Assembly (NCBI GenBank): GCA_031291995.1
Contig: JARLHZ010000001.1
Span: 1-53,049, forward strand
Direction of reading: 5' to 3'
Origin: Candidatus Doudnabacteria bacterium
GTDB lineage: Bacteria; Patescibacteriota; Doudnabacteria; UBA920
Length of the DNA stretch: 53,049 bases
The position numbers and the translations under genes were made by a program. Shown in pieces: positions 39,701 through 46,614 of the stretch (position 1 is the stretch's first letter; each line of letters starts with the position of its first letter). The notes below the pieces were generated by a model that did not search any database, was not told where the DNA came from, and saw only the letters and a list, made by a program, of their open reading frames with translations.

Positions 39701-41113
39701 TGTCATTTAAAATTCAAAACTGGACTGGTTTAAAGCCCAAAACTGGACTTTTAGCTTAATTCCGCCGCTTAAGATAACATATACGGTTAGCCTTAATTAA
39801 TAGAAAGGAGCTGTATATGAGCCAGGTTCACAAGCGTTTGGATGATGAAATCGTCCGCAGAATCTTAAGCCAGTATGATTTAAAACAATTAATTTTGCCG
39901 ATAGCTTTAGCCCAGCTCGGATTAAAGCGCAGTCAATTCTTTGCCCTGCTGGCAGAATTTCGGGAGAACACCGCGGATTTTTCCGTGAGCTACAAACGTG
40001 AGGCCAGAAAATTAATTACCGATGCGGCGGAAGAAAAAATTAAAGCCGAGTTGTTAAAAGAAAAAGTTATGATTGAAGACAAGACTTTACCGATTAAGTG
40101 GTACAACTATTCGGCGGTGCGGGACACCCTAAAAGAAAAACATAATATTACAGTATCAGTGCCAAGCATTATCAGCAGAGCTAAAGCGCAGGGCTTCTAC
40201 ATCCCAAGGCCGGAAAAGAAAAAACACAACCATGAAGTTATCACCAATTACCCAGGAGAGTTAATCCAGCACGACGCAAGCCATCATCGCTGGAGTCCGT
40301 ATGTGGAAGCGCCGTGGACGGGAATTACTTCCATCGATGATTACAGCCGCGTATTGTTGTTCGGCGACCTGTTTGAACACGAAAGCAGCTGGGCGCATAT
40401 TTCCTCAATAGAATCAATATGTTTAACCTATGGCGTTCCGGCTAAATATTACCTTGACCAACATAGGATATTCCGCTTCGTTAGGAACAGAGATGCTCAA
40501 AGCCGGTTTTTTAATTATCAGAAGTTCACCGATGAAGTCGATCCGCAGTTTAAACAGGTGCAGAAAGAATTAAACATAGATTCAACTTATGCCTTAAGTC
40601 CGCAGGCTAAGGGTAAAATTGAGAGGCCGTATCAGTGGCTGCAGGATAGAGTTGTCAGGCGCTGCTCCAAAGACCAAGTCAGCAAGTTTACCGAGGTCAG
40701 GGAAATATTCAGGGACGAAGTCAGCCGCTACAACAATCGGCAGGTGCATTCCACCACCAAGGAAATTCCTATGATGAGATTTGAGGCGGCCTTAAACCAA
40801 AACAGGACAATGTTTAGGCCCTTTACTATTCCCAAACCGTTTGAATCCACCAAGGATATATTTTGTTTAAGAACTACGAGGACTGTTAATCACTACCAGA
40901 AAATTTCTTTACACAACTTAATGTTTGACGTTCCAAGTGTCAGACCCGGGCAGGAAGTCAATATCCGCATCCGCCCAGAGCCGGAGACCGGCAACGCGGA
41001 AATCAGAATCTGGCATAACGAGAGCCTGGCGGCGACCAAGGTTATTCTCTTAAAAGATCTGCCTCAAGTCCATCTTTGAGTTTTAAGAAGTCCAGTTTTG
41101 AGTTTTTGTTAAC
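39701..41113 (+). mobile_element. Complete IS1202-like (ISNCY group) insertion sequence
   Basis: 1413 bp with imperfect 26-bp terminal inverted repeats (21 of 26 match) that begin TGT and end ACA and share the inner block TCAAAACTGGACT. It carries one transposase gene. A 16-bp direct repeat, ATGTTAGCGGATTTTA, flanks it. Family placement rests on the transposase motifs, the TGT ends and the long target duplication; IS481 is the alternative. It lies at the ftsA-proximal edge of the island. Confidence 0.9.
39817..41079 (+). CDS. DDE transposase of the IS1202-like element
   Basis: 420 residues. An N-terminal helix-turn-helix region (~1-120) is followed by an RNase-H-like DDE core: LIQHDASHHRW (first Asp, ~156), KYYLDQHRIF (second Asp, ~214) and SPQAKGKIERPYQWLQDRV (Glu, ~275). 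This arrangement matches IS1202/ISNCY and IS481 transposases. GAAAGGAGC precedes the ATG at good spacing. The gene is intact, and a second copy's 3' end is at 2-106. Confidence 0.93.
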   Translation: MSQVHKRLDDEIVRRILSQYDLKQLILPIALAQLGLKRSQFFALLAEFRENTADFSVSYKREARKLITDAAEEKIKAELLKEKVMIEDKTLPIKWYNYSAVRDTLKEKHNITVSVPSIISRAKAQGFYIPRPEKKKHNHEVITNYPGELIQHDASHHRWSPYVEAPWTGITSIDDYSRVLLFGDLFEHESSWAHISSIESICLTYGVPAKYYLDQHRIFRFVRNRDAQSRFFNYQKFTDEVDPQFKQVQKELNIDSTYALSPQAKGKIERPYQWLQDRVVRRCSKDQVSKFTEVREIFRDEVSRYNNRQVHSTTKEIPMMRFEAALNQNRTMFRPFTIPKPFESTKDIFCLRTTRTVNHYQKISLHNLMFDVPSVRPGQEVNIRIRPEPETGNAEIRIWHNESLAATKVILLKDLPQVHL

Positions 41114-41129
41114 ATGTTAGCGGATTTTA
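41114..41129. repeat. Right target-site duplication of the IS
   Basis: ATGTTAGCGGATTTTA, identical to 39685-39700. Confidence 0.85.
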
Positions 41130-41163
41130 AATTTATTATTTTATTTGGCTTATTTAAAACAAA

Positions 41164-41275
41164 TTATGGCAAAAAAGATTTCAGTCCACCTTCGCCTAGG
41201 CTATGGCGGACTTCAACTATTAGGGGAGAAAAGATTTTAGCCCGCCTTCGCCGAGGCTATGGCGGACTTCAACTA
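41164..41275. repeat. Two tandem 56-bp copies of the ftsA 3' end plus palindrome
   Basis: Units 41164-41219 and 41220-41275 continue in register with the true ftsA end at 41276. On the minus strand each starts with codons for LKSFLP-stop, followed by a near-identical 32-base tail that contains the palindrome CCGCCATAGCCTCGGCGAAGG. The three coding ends differ at several bases but every change is synonymous. The extra units lie downstream of the real stop and are untranslated. Confidence 0.9.
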
Positions 41276-42523
41276 TTATGGAAGAAATGATTTCAGCCAC
41301 TTCCGGACTTTGGCTACGTTTTGGTTGGACATTATGCCTTTTATGACGCTGCCGAGCTGTTGGCTGCCGCCGGCGTTATATTTGCCGCCCCACAGGACAA
41401 GGCCCGCGGCTGTGGCAAAACTCGGGTCGTTGACGCGGTCTATTATAGTCACAATATTTTGCGGCCAGCCTAAAAGGCTTGGCAGGCGCAAATGCTTTTT
41501 GGAAAATTCCACCACGCCCGGCAGTTTGGCGCCGCCGCCTGTAAGCACTATTCCGGCCGGCAATTTGCCGTCGCGGGAAATTTTTTTCAGTTCGTTGTTG
41601 ACCATGCGGAAAATTTCTTCCTGCCTGGCCTCAATAATTTCCACCACATAACTGCGCAGGGTGGACTGTTCCTCGGTCTTGTCGATTTGCGACAGGTCTA
41701 TTTCTTCGTCTTTATCAACCGCTTTGGGATCGCAATGCCCGTACTGCAGTTTCACTTTTTCCGCGGTCTCAATACTGCACCTCAGGCCAATGGCAATGTC
41801 GTTGGTAATATGCATACTGCCCACGGGCAATACCGAGGTATGGAGCAGGTCACCCTCTTCGTACACCGCAATGCTGGTCGTCCCGGCTCCCAAATCCACC
41901 AAACACACGCCCAAATCTTTTTGGCGTTTGGTTAACACGGCCTCGGCCGCCGCGCAGGGCGCCAAAACCAAATCGCCGACTTCCAGCCCCGCCTGCAGGG
42001 CCGAACGGGTCAGGTTGCGGACAAACGGCAGGCCGGCCTGGACAATAATCGTATCAACTTCCAGCCGGATGCCGCTCATACCCAAGGGGTCGCGAATGCC
42101 GGCCTGGCCGTCCAGGGTAAAAGTTTTGGGGAAAACGTGGAGTACTTCCTTATTTTGGGGAATAGATATAGCCTGGCTGGCGTCCACGCAGCGGACAATG
42201 TCGCTTTCGGTAATTTCCCCGTCGGCGCGGGACACCGCAATGACGCCGTGTGATTGCTGGGAAGAAATATGGTTGCCGCCCACGGAAATATTGGCCATAG
42301 TTACCGGAACGCCGGTCATGCGCTCGGCTTTTTCCAAAGCGCTGCTTATGCCGGAAACGGCTTCTTCTATGTCGGTAATTACGCCGCGGCGCATACCGGA
42401 AGAGGCCACTTCGCTGGCGCCAATAACGCTGAGCTTGCCGCTTTGCTGGTCAAGCTTAGCCTGCACCACGCGGATACTGCTGGTTCCGATATCCACGCCG
42501 ACAATGTATGTTTCCTTGCTCAT
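41276..42523 (-). CDS. ftsA: Cell-division protein FtsA
   Basis: Actin-like membrane tether of FtsZ. Phosphate-1 motif VGVDIGTSSIRVVQAKL, the 1C domain (~85-165), phosphate-2 VCLVDLGAGTTSIAVYE, and adenosine motif GIVLTGGGAKLPGV are intact. The C-terminal amphipathic membrane-targeting helix is VAKVRKWLKSFLP. 415 residues, typical. Its normal partner ftsZ is ~19 kb downstream on the same strand, with the island between. Two extra tandem copies of the 3' end follow the stop codon. Confidence 0.97.
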   Translation of the reverse strand: MSKETYIVGVDIGTSSIRVVQAKLDQQSGKLSVIGASEVASSGMRRGVITDIEEAVSGISSALEKAERMTGVPVTMANISVGGNHISSQQSHGVIAVSRADGEITESDIVRCVDASQAISIPQNKEVLHVFPKTFTLDGQAGIRDPLGMSGIRLEVDTIIVQAGLPFVRNLTRSALQAGLEVGDLVLAPCAAAEAVLTKRQKDLGVCLVDLGAGTTSIAVYEEGDLLHTSVLPVGSMHITNDIAIGLRCSIETAEKVKLQYGHCDPKAVDKDEEIDLSQIDKTEEQSTLRSYVVEIIEARQEEIFRMVNNELKKISRDGKLPAGIVLTGGGAKLPGVVEFSKKHLRLPSLLGWPQNIVTIIDRVNDPSFATAAGLVLWGGKYNAGGSQQLGSVIKGIMSNQNVAKVRKWLKSFLP

Positions 42524-42535
42524 GCTACGCGTGTA

Positions 42536-42988
42536 CTATTTTAATTTTTCTTTCAACATTTTCGCCAGCAGCGAGCCGTCGGCGGAGTTGCCGGTTTTGG
42601 CTTTAAGCATGCCCATGGCTTTACCGAAATCCGCGGCGGTAAAATTATTTTTGCCAATAACTTCGTCAATCAAAACAGCCAGTTGGTCCTGGGACATCTG
42701 TTCGGGCAAATATTTTTGCAAAATTGCCGCTTCGGCCAGCTCTTTTTTTGCCATTTCCGGCCGGTCGCCGGAGGCAAAACTTTCCGCCGCCTCTTTGCGG
42801 CGCTTGATTTCGGATTTTATCAGCGGAATAATTTCGTTTTCGGTCAAATCACTGCCGGCGGCGCCGGATTTCGCGATTTTCTCGTTCTGCAGGCGCACCT
42901 TTAAACCGCGCAGCGTATCTACCGCCGTCTGGTCTTTGGCTTTCATTGCCGCGGTTAAATCCGTTTCAATTTGGGAAAGGCTTATCAT
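42536..42988 (-). CDS. GatB/YqeY-domain protein
   Basis: 150-residue YqeY-type protein: MISLSQIETDLTAAMKAKDQ, DTLRGLKVRLQNEKIAK, YLPEQMSQDQLAVLIDEVI and GKAMGMLKAKTGNSADGSLL match the YqeY fold, related to the tRNA-binding tail of GatB. Its exact role is unknown; it frequently sits next to rpsU, as here. It lies 12 bases upstream of ftsA in transcription order and is probably co-transcribed. Confidence 0.92.
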   Translation of the reverse strand: MISLSQIETDLTAAMKAKDQTAVDTLRGLKVRLQNEKIAKSGAAGSDLTENEIIPLIKSEIKRRKEAAESFASGDRPEMAKKELAEAAILQKYLPEQMSQDQLAVLIDEVIGKNNFTAADFGKAMGMLKAKTGNSADGSLLAKMLKEKLK

Positions 42989-42990
42989 AA

Positions 42991-43094
42991 AATTTCAAAT
43001 CATAAATTCCAAATTTCAAATCAAACCATAATTTCAAATTTTAAATTTAAAACTTTGACCTTGATTTGAAATTTGATATTTGTAATTTGTAATT
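42991..43094. repeat. Inverted word repeat (CAAAT/AATTT words) between rpsU and yqeY
   Basis: The left arm AATTTCAAATCATAAATTCC... and the complemented right arm AATTACAAATTACAAATATC... match along about 34 bases, with scattered mismatches mainly between words. It fills the gap between two co-directional genes. Confidence 0.75.
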
Positions 43095-43100
43095 ATTTAC

Positions 43101-43337
43101 TTATCTTCGTCCATATTTCCGCGGAACCAGCTTGCCCATCTTCTTTAGTTCTTCCTTTTCGCTCTTTATCTGGCTTCTGCGGCGGGCGGCGACTTTCTGC
43201 AAGTTCCGGCTTTTGGGAGGCTCGAAAAAACGAATCCGGCGGGCACGAATAAGCACGCCGCTCTGTTGAATCTTGCGATTAAAGCGGCGCAATAAACTGT
43301 CAAAGGATTCATTGTCCTTCTTTTTAACTTCTACCAA
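43101..43337 (-). CDS. rpsU: 30S ribosomal protein bS21
   Basis: Basic protein of 78 residues if started at TTG 43337 (product M/L-VEVKKKDNESFDSLLRRFNR), with IRARRIRFFEPPKSR and AARRRSQIKSEKEELKKMGK, the bS21 pattern. AAAGGAGA lies 9 nt upstream of the TTG; an in-frame GTG at 43346 directly abuts the ribosome-binding site and is less likely. The C-terminal extension (VPRKYGRR) is common in CPR S21. Confidence 0.92.
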   Translation of the reverse strand: MVEVKKKDNESFDSLLRRFNRKIQQSGVLIRARRIRFFEPPKSRNLQKVAARRRSQIKSEKEELKKMGKLVPRKYGRR

Positions 43338-43409
43338 TGTATTCACTCTCCTTTCACACTTAAGATGGATTGATTATAACAGAGATATTTGATAAATGCA
43401 ACAAAAAAA

Positions 43410-43476
43410 CTGATAATTTATAACCAATAACCACTCCGATGCCCGAAGTTATAAGTTATCAATTATAAATTATCAG
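43410..43476. repeat. Inverted repeat between the HIT gene and rpsU
   Basis: A perfect 14-bp pair, CTGATAATTTATAA (43410-43423) / TTATAAATTATCAG (43463-43476), continues inward with GTTAT/ATAAC words. It fills the intergenic gap. Confidence 0.75.
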
Positions 43477-43484
43477 CTATTAAA

Positions 43485-43820
43485 CTACTCCCCCAGCTTT
43501 TTCCCGCCCATTAAATGCAAGTGTAAATGGGGAATGACCTGCCCGCCGTCGCGGCCGACGTTAAAAATCAGCTTATACCCGGTGTCCGCCACCCCAAACT
43601 TTACCGCCATCTCTTTAGCCACGACAATCATTTCCCCAACAAGGGTCTCATCTTCTTTTTCGGTATGGGTAATGCTTAAAATGTGCTTTTTTGGAATAAT
43701 CAGCAAATGAACCGGGGCTTTGGGCAAAATATCCTTAATGACAATCAGCCTCTCATTCTCAAAAAGAATTTGGGATTCAATAGTGTGATTGACAATATTG
43801 CAAAATACGCAGTCGTCCAT
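43485..43820 (-). CDS. HIT-family (histidine triad) hydrolase
   Basis: 111 residues from ATG at 43820 (MDDCVFCNIVNHTIESQILF). C-x-x-C near the N-terminus, PKAPVHLLIIPKKHI, and the catalytic triad HLHLHLMGG. HinT/PKCI-like nucleoside phosphoramidase fold; physiological substrate uncertain. The frame opens five codons upstream, but the family start is at MDDC. A TTGACAA word array lies upstream. Confidence 0.95.
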   Translation of the reverse strand: MDDCVFCNIVNHTIESQILFENERLIVIKDILPKAPVHLLIIPKKHILSITHTEKEDETLVGEMIVVAKEMAVKFGVADTGYKLIFNVGRDGGQVIPHLHLHLMGGKKLGE

Positions 43821-43828
43821 AAATATAA

Positions 43829-43866
43829 TTGACAAAATTTAATAAATTGACAAAATTGACAAAATT
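43829..43866. repeat. TTGACAA word array upstream of the HIT gene
   Basis: TTGACAA occurs three times (43829, 43847, 43856) in one orientation. The same word forms an inverted array at 45554-45614. Confidence 0.65.
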
Positions 43867-44244
43867 ATTCTTTACTTTGATTTTTAATAGCAGAATTCTT
43901 TGAAGCGGTCATAATTGCCGTAAGCTCACCCGATTCTTTTAATAATCCTTTGATAATATCCGTGTCTATCAGCCCTGATTCAATCAACAATTCTAACCAA
44001 AGCTGGGTTTCATCACATTCCTCAATCTCTGTCCCCATCTTGGAAATAAAATCTTTTCTCGATTTACACCCGCAAGCCGCCCGATAGTTAGCGGCCATAC
44101 CGGTACCCGACCTGATAAGCTGTTTATTTGCAATAATTTTAGCTGCAACAGGGCCATGCTCGTTGATATATTGGACTAATTTTATAATTTCTATTGCAAA
44201 CGCCTTCGTTCTTTTTTTAATTCGTCGGCGTCATTTTTGTCAAT
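43865..44244 (-). pseudogene. Four-helix-bundle protein gene with a -1 frameshift at an A7 run
   Basis: The frame ending at 43865 encodes the C-terminal part of a four-helix-bundle (23S rRNA intervening-sequence-type) protein: RSGTGMAANYRAACGCKSRKDF, then ETQLWLELLIESGL. Its N-terminal helix (NDADELKK) is in a different frame. The two join exactly if reading slips back one base at TTAAAAAAAG (44211-44220), giving ELKK-RTKAFAIEIIKLV, the family consensus. No canonical start codon is in the 5' frame. Options are a decaying gene, a homopolymer error, or programmed frameshifting. The intact part alone is 77 codons from 44098. Confidence 0.7.
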
Positions 44245-44247
44245 ACA

Positions 44248-45546
44248 TCAGCGGCCCAGCCGTTTTTTTACTTCCGCTACTATTTTATCATAAGAAATGA
44301 TTTCCTGCATGCCGGATTTTACGTCGCGCAAAATGACCATTTCATCGGCGGCTTCCTTTTGCCCCATAATCAAAGCCACGGGCGCGTGCGACATCTCCGC
44401 CTGCTTGAGCTGGTTTTTTACGCCGCTCTGGCCAAAATGGTCGTAAACCGATATTTTTTCCCCGGTTAAGTCTTTAAACAGGCGCAGCGCTTTTTTGGCC
44501 GCAAGTTCTCCGAGCGGAACCAGAAACACTTCGCTGTGCTGTTCTTTCGTCGTGGTGATTTTATTGGCCTCAAGTAGCTGCCGGACAACCGAAAGGCTGC
44601 CGCTAAAACCAAAACAACAATAGGCCTTGCCGCACAAACTTTGAATTAAACTGTCATGATACGCGCCCTCGCCTATTACCACGTTCTCACCTTTATTTTT
44701 GTACTTAATAACCAAATTGGTCCTGCCCGAGCCTTCGCCTCCGGCAAAAAACGGATTTAACTGGTAAGGAATCCGTAATTCATCCAGCGCTTCCAGAATA
44801 TTGGTAAAATGTTTTTTGCTGGCTTCATCCAAAAAATCCAAAACCGTGGGAGCTTCCGACAGCAAAGCCTGGCAATCCAGGTTGCCGCAGCGGAACACGC
44901 TCAATACCCGGCCGTCCAGATGCTCAACGCAGGAGTCGCAAAGCTGGTACTTTTTCCCCGACAAATAATCGCGCAGGGCCTGGCTGTAAGTTTCCTGGCA
45001 GTCGGCCTGGCCGATGTGGTTTATTTCCAGGCTGGAATCCTTTAGTCCCAAACTTTGCAAAAATTCCCAGACCCCGCCTATAATTTGGGCTTCGGTCAGG
45101 TGGTTAAATGCACCAAAAACCTCAAAGCCAAACCGGTAATCGGAGCGCAAATTTTGTTTTTCGTCCTGCCGAACCACAAAACCCGAGCTCATCCATTTGC
45201 TCACCGGTGATTTATCGTAAACTTTTTGCTGGTAGTAGGGCCGAAGCATGGAAGGGAGCAAATCCGCGCGAATCGCGGCCTGGTGGCCGCCCGCGTCAAC
45301 CCGCACCACTTGCGACAGCTCAAAAGGGCTGGCCTTGTAAAAATTCTCGTACAGGCGCGCGTCTTCAAGCAGCGGGGCTTCAACCTTTTCAAAGCCGTAG
45401 ACGCGGCCGAACCTGGCCAGGCGGTTAAGAATTACCGACCACAAAGCGTCGGTGTCCGCGGTAATATCTTCCAGACCTTCCAGGCTTTGGACTTTTTTCG
45501 GCACATAAGCCGAAGACGCGGTTTGATTTTTCCTTGGTCGGCCCAT
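44248..45546 (-). CDS. hisS: Histidyl-tRNA synthetase-like protein with altered active site
   Basis: Class II synthetase fold: GLEDITADTDALW start, motif-2-like FVVRQDEKQNLRSDYRFGFEVFG, motif-3-like AYCCFGFSGSLSVVRQLL, and an intact C-terminal anticodon-binding domain (EVFLVPLGELAAKKALRLFK to the end). The histidine-specific motif R-G-L-D-Y-Y is replaced by FAGGEGSGRTNLVIKYK and the G-G-R-Y-D segment by GEGAYHDSLIQS. A four-cysteine element (CDSCVEH...CGNLDC) is inserted near residues 215-240. It is either a divergent HisRS or a non-catalytic paralogue. 432 residues. Confidence 0.75.
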   Translation of the reverse strand: MGRPRKNQTASSAYVPKKVQSLEGLEDITADTDALWSVILNRLARFGRVYGFEKVEAPLLEDARLYENFYKASPFELSQVVRVDAGGHQAAIRADLLPSMLRPYYQQKVYDKSPVSKWMSSGFVVRQDEKQNLRSDYRFGFEVFGAFNHLTEAQIIGGVWEFLQSLGLKDSSLEINHIGQADCQETYSQALRDYLSGKKYQLCDSCVEHLDGRVLSVFRCGNLDCQALLSEAPTVLDFLDEASKKHFTNILEALDELRIPYQLNPFFAGGEGSGRTNLVIKYKNKGENVVIGEGAYHDSLIQSLCGKAYCCFGFSGSLSVVRQLLEANKITTTKEQHSEVFLVPLGELAAKKALRLFKDLTGEKISVYDHFGQSGVKNQLKQAEMSHAPVALIMGQKEAADEMVILRDVKSGMQEIISYDKIVAEVKKRLGR

Positions 45547-45553
45547 AGAATAA

Positions 45554-45614
45554 TTGACAAGATTGACAAGATTGACAAGATTTAAACTGCGGCTATTTTT
45601 GTCAATTATGTCAA
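45554..45614. repeat. Inverted word repeat, TTGACAA, between lepB and the HisRS-like gene
   Basis: TTGACAA at 45554, 45563 and 45572 (period 9), then TTGTCAA at 45599 and TGTCAA at 45609. It fills the gap. Confidence 0.75.
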
Positions 45615-45629
45615 TTTTTTAAATTTTGT

Positions 45630-46250
45630 TCACTGCTGGTAACTCGGGGTGTGGAAAAATCCGAAATCGCTAAATGGGAAAATTCTCAGCCAGACTTTAC
45701 CCACAATATCGGTTCTGGGCAATATGCCCCAGACCCGGCTGTCGCTTGAGGCGGTACGGTTGTCACCCAGGACAAAATATTCCCCGGTACTTAAAGTCAC
45801 TTTTTGCGGACTGCCGTAAGTTGGCGTGCCGGCGGGCAAATAACTCTCGGGCAACACGAATCCCGCGGGATTTTGCTGGTTAAAAATTACCACATGACCA
45901 AAATTTGGCGAACCGGCCGGCGGCAATTCAATGGTCTCCCCGGGCAGCCCGATAATTCGTTTGATAAAAAACTGGCTGGTATCTTTGGGGTATATCATGA
46001 CCATAACATCCCCGCGCTGGGGGTTGCCGGTAATGTAAGACAGGCGATCGACAATCAAATAATTGCCGTTTTGGAAGTTCGGCAGCATAGATGAGCCCGA
46101 AACCACAAACGGCTCCGCCACAAACATCCGAAACGGAACAATTATAATTAGAGCTATGACCAATATTTTCACCAAATCCCAAATAAAGGATCCGACGGCC
46201 TGCATTGAAGAACTGCCGCTGTCCTGATTTTTGTTTGTGTTTTCGTCCAT
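45630..46250 (-). CDS. lepB: Signal peptidase I
   Basis: Membrane serine-lysine protease that cleaves signal peptides. An N-terminal membrane helix (DLVKILVIALIIIVPFRMF) precedes the catalytic Ser in VSGSSMLPNF, the Lys region FFIKRIIGLPGE, and box E GDNRTASSDSRVWG. 206 residues with a single anchor, the short Gram-positive-like form. tRNA-Val lies just upstream on the same strand. Confidence 0.96.
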   Translation of the reverse strand: MDENTNKNQDSGSSSMQAVGSFIWDLVKILVIALIIIVPFRMFVAEPFVVSGSSMLPNFQNGNYLIVDRLSYITGNPQRGDVMVMIYPKDTSQFFIKRIIGLPGETIELPPAGSPNFGHVVIFNQQNPAGFVLPESYLPAGTPTYGSPQKVTLSTGEYFVLGDNRTASSDSRVWGILPRTDIVGKVWLRIFPFSDFGFFHTPSYQQ

Positions 46251-46314
46251 AAAAAATTAAATTAAATATGTATTGTTCATTGTAAGGATATTTCAGGATT
46301 GGTCAAGGCTTCAC

Positions 46315-46419
46315 CCCCACGCCAATGGTGGATACGACAGGATTCGAACCTGTGACCTCGCCGATGTGAACGGCGCGCTCTAACCAGCTGAGCTACGCAT
46401 CCTAAACATTGGCGTGGGG
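46315..46419. repeat. 13-bp inverted repeat enclosing tRNA-Val
   Basis: CCCCACGCCAATG (46315-46327) and CATTGGCGTGGGG (46407-46419) are perfectly complementary and lie directly outside the tRNA; the downstream arm includes two bases of the encoded CCA. In the precursor they would extend the acceptor stem by a 13-bp helix. Confidence 0.85.
46326..46402 (-). tRNA. tRNA-Val (anticodon CAC)
   Basis: Minus-strand cloverleaf: acceptor GGATGCG/CGTATCC (one G-U pair), D arm GCTC-AGCTGGTTA-GAGC, anticodon arm CGCCG-TTCACAT-CGGCG with anticodon CAC, and T arm CAGG-TTCGAAT-CCTG. The discriminator is A and the CCA end is encoded (46328-46326). Confidence 0.95.
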
Positions 46420-46558
46420 ATAAGCGGGAATTTTCAAAAATAATTCAGTATTTTTATCGGCTGTGTAAAATATAACATTGTTTTAAGCCAGGTGGCAAGA
46501 GACAATACGGGCTTAACCTGAACTGATTTTACCACAAAGCTTCATTAACCCCGGGGAC

Positions 46559-46587
46559 TTAACCATTTGGCGTTTTTCGGCTATAAT
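46559..46587 (+). promoter_or_regulatory. Promoter of the LCP-family gene
   Basis: TTAACC (46559-46564), 17 nt, then a perfect TATAAT (46582-46587). The start would be ~46594, giving a 5' leader of only ~20 nt. Confidence 0.6.
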
Positions 46588-46614
46588 TTATACATTGCTC
46601 GCGTAAATTTTCTT

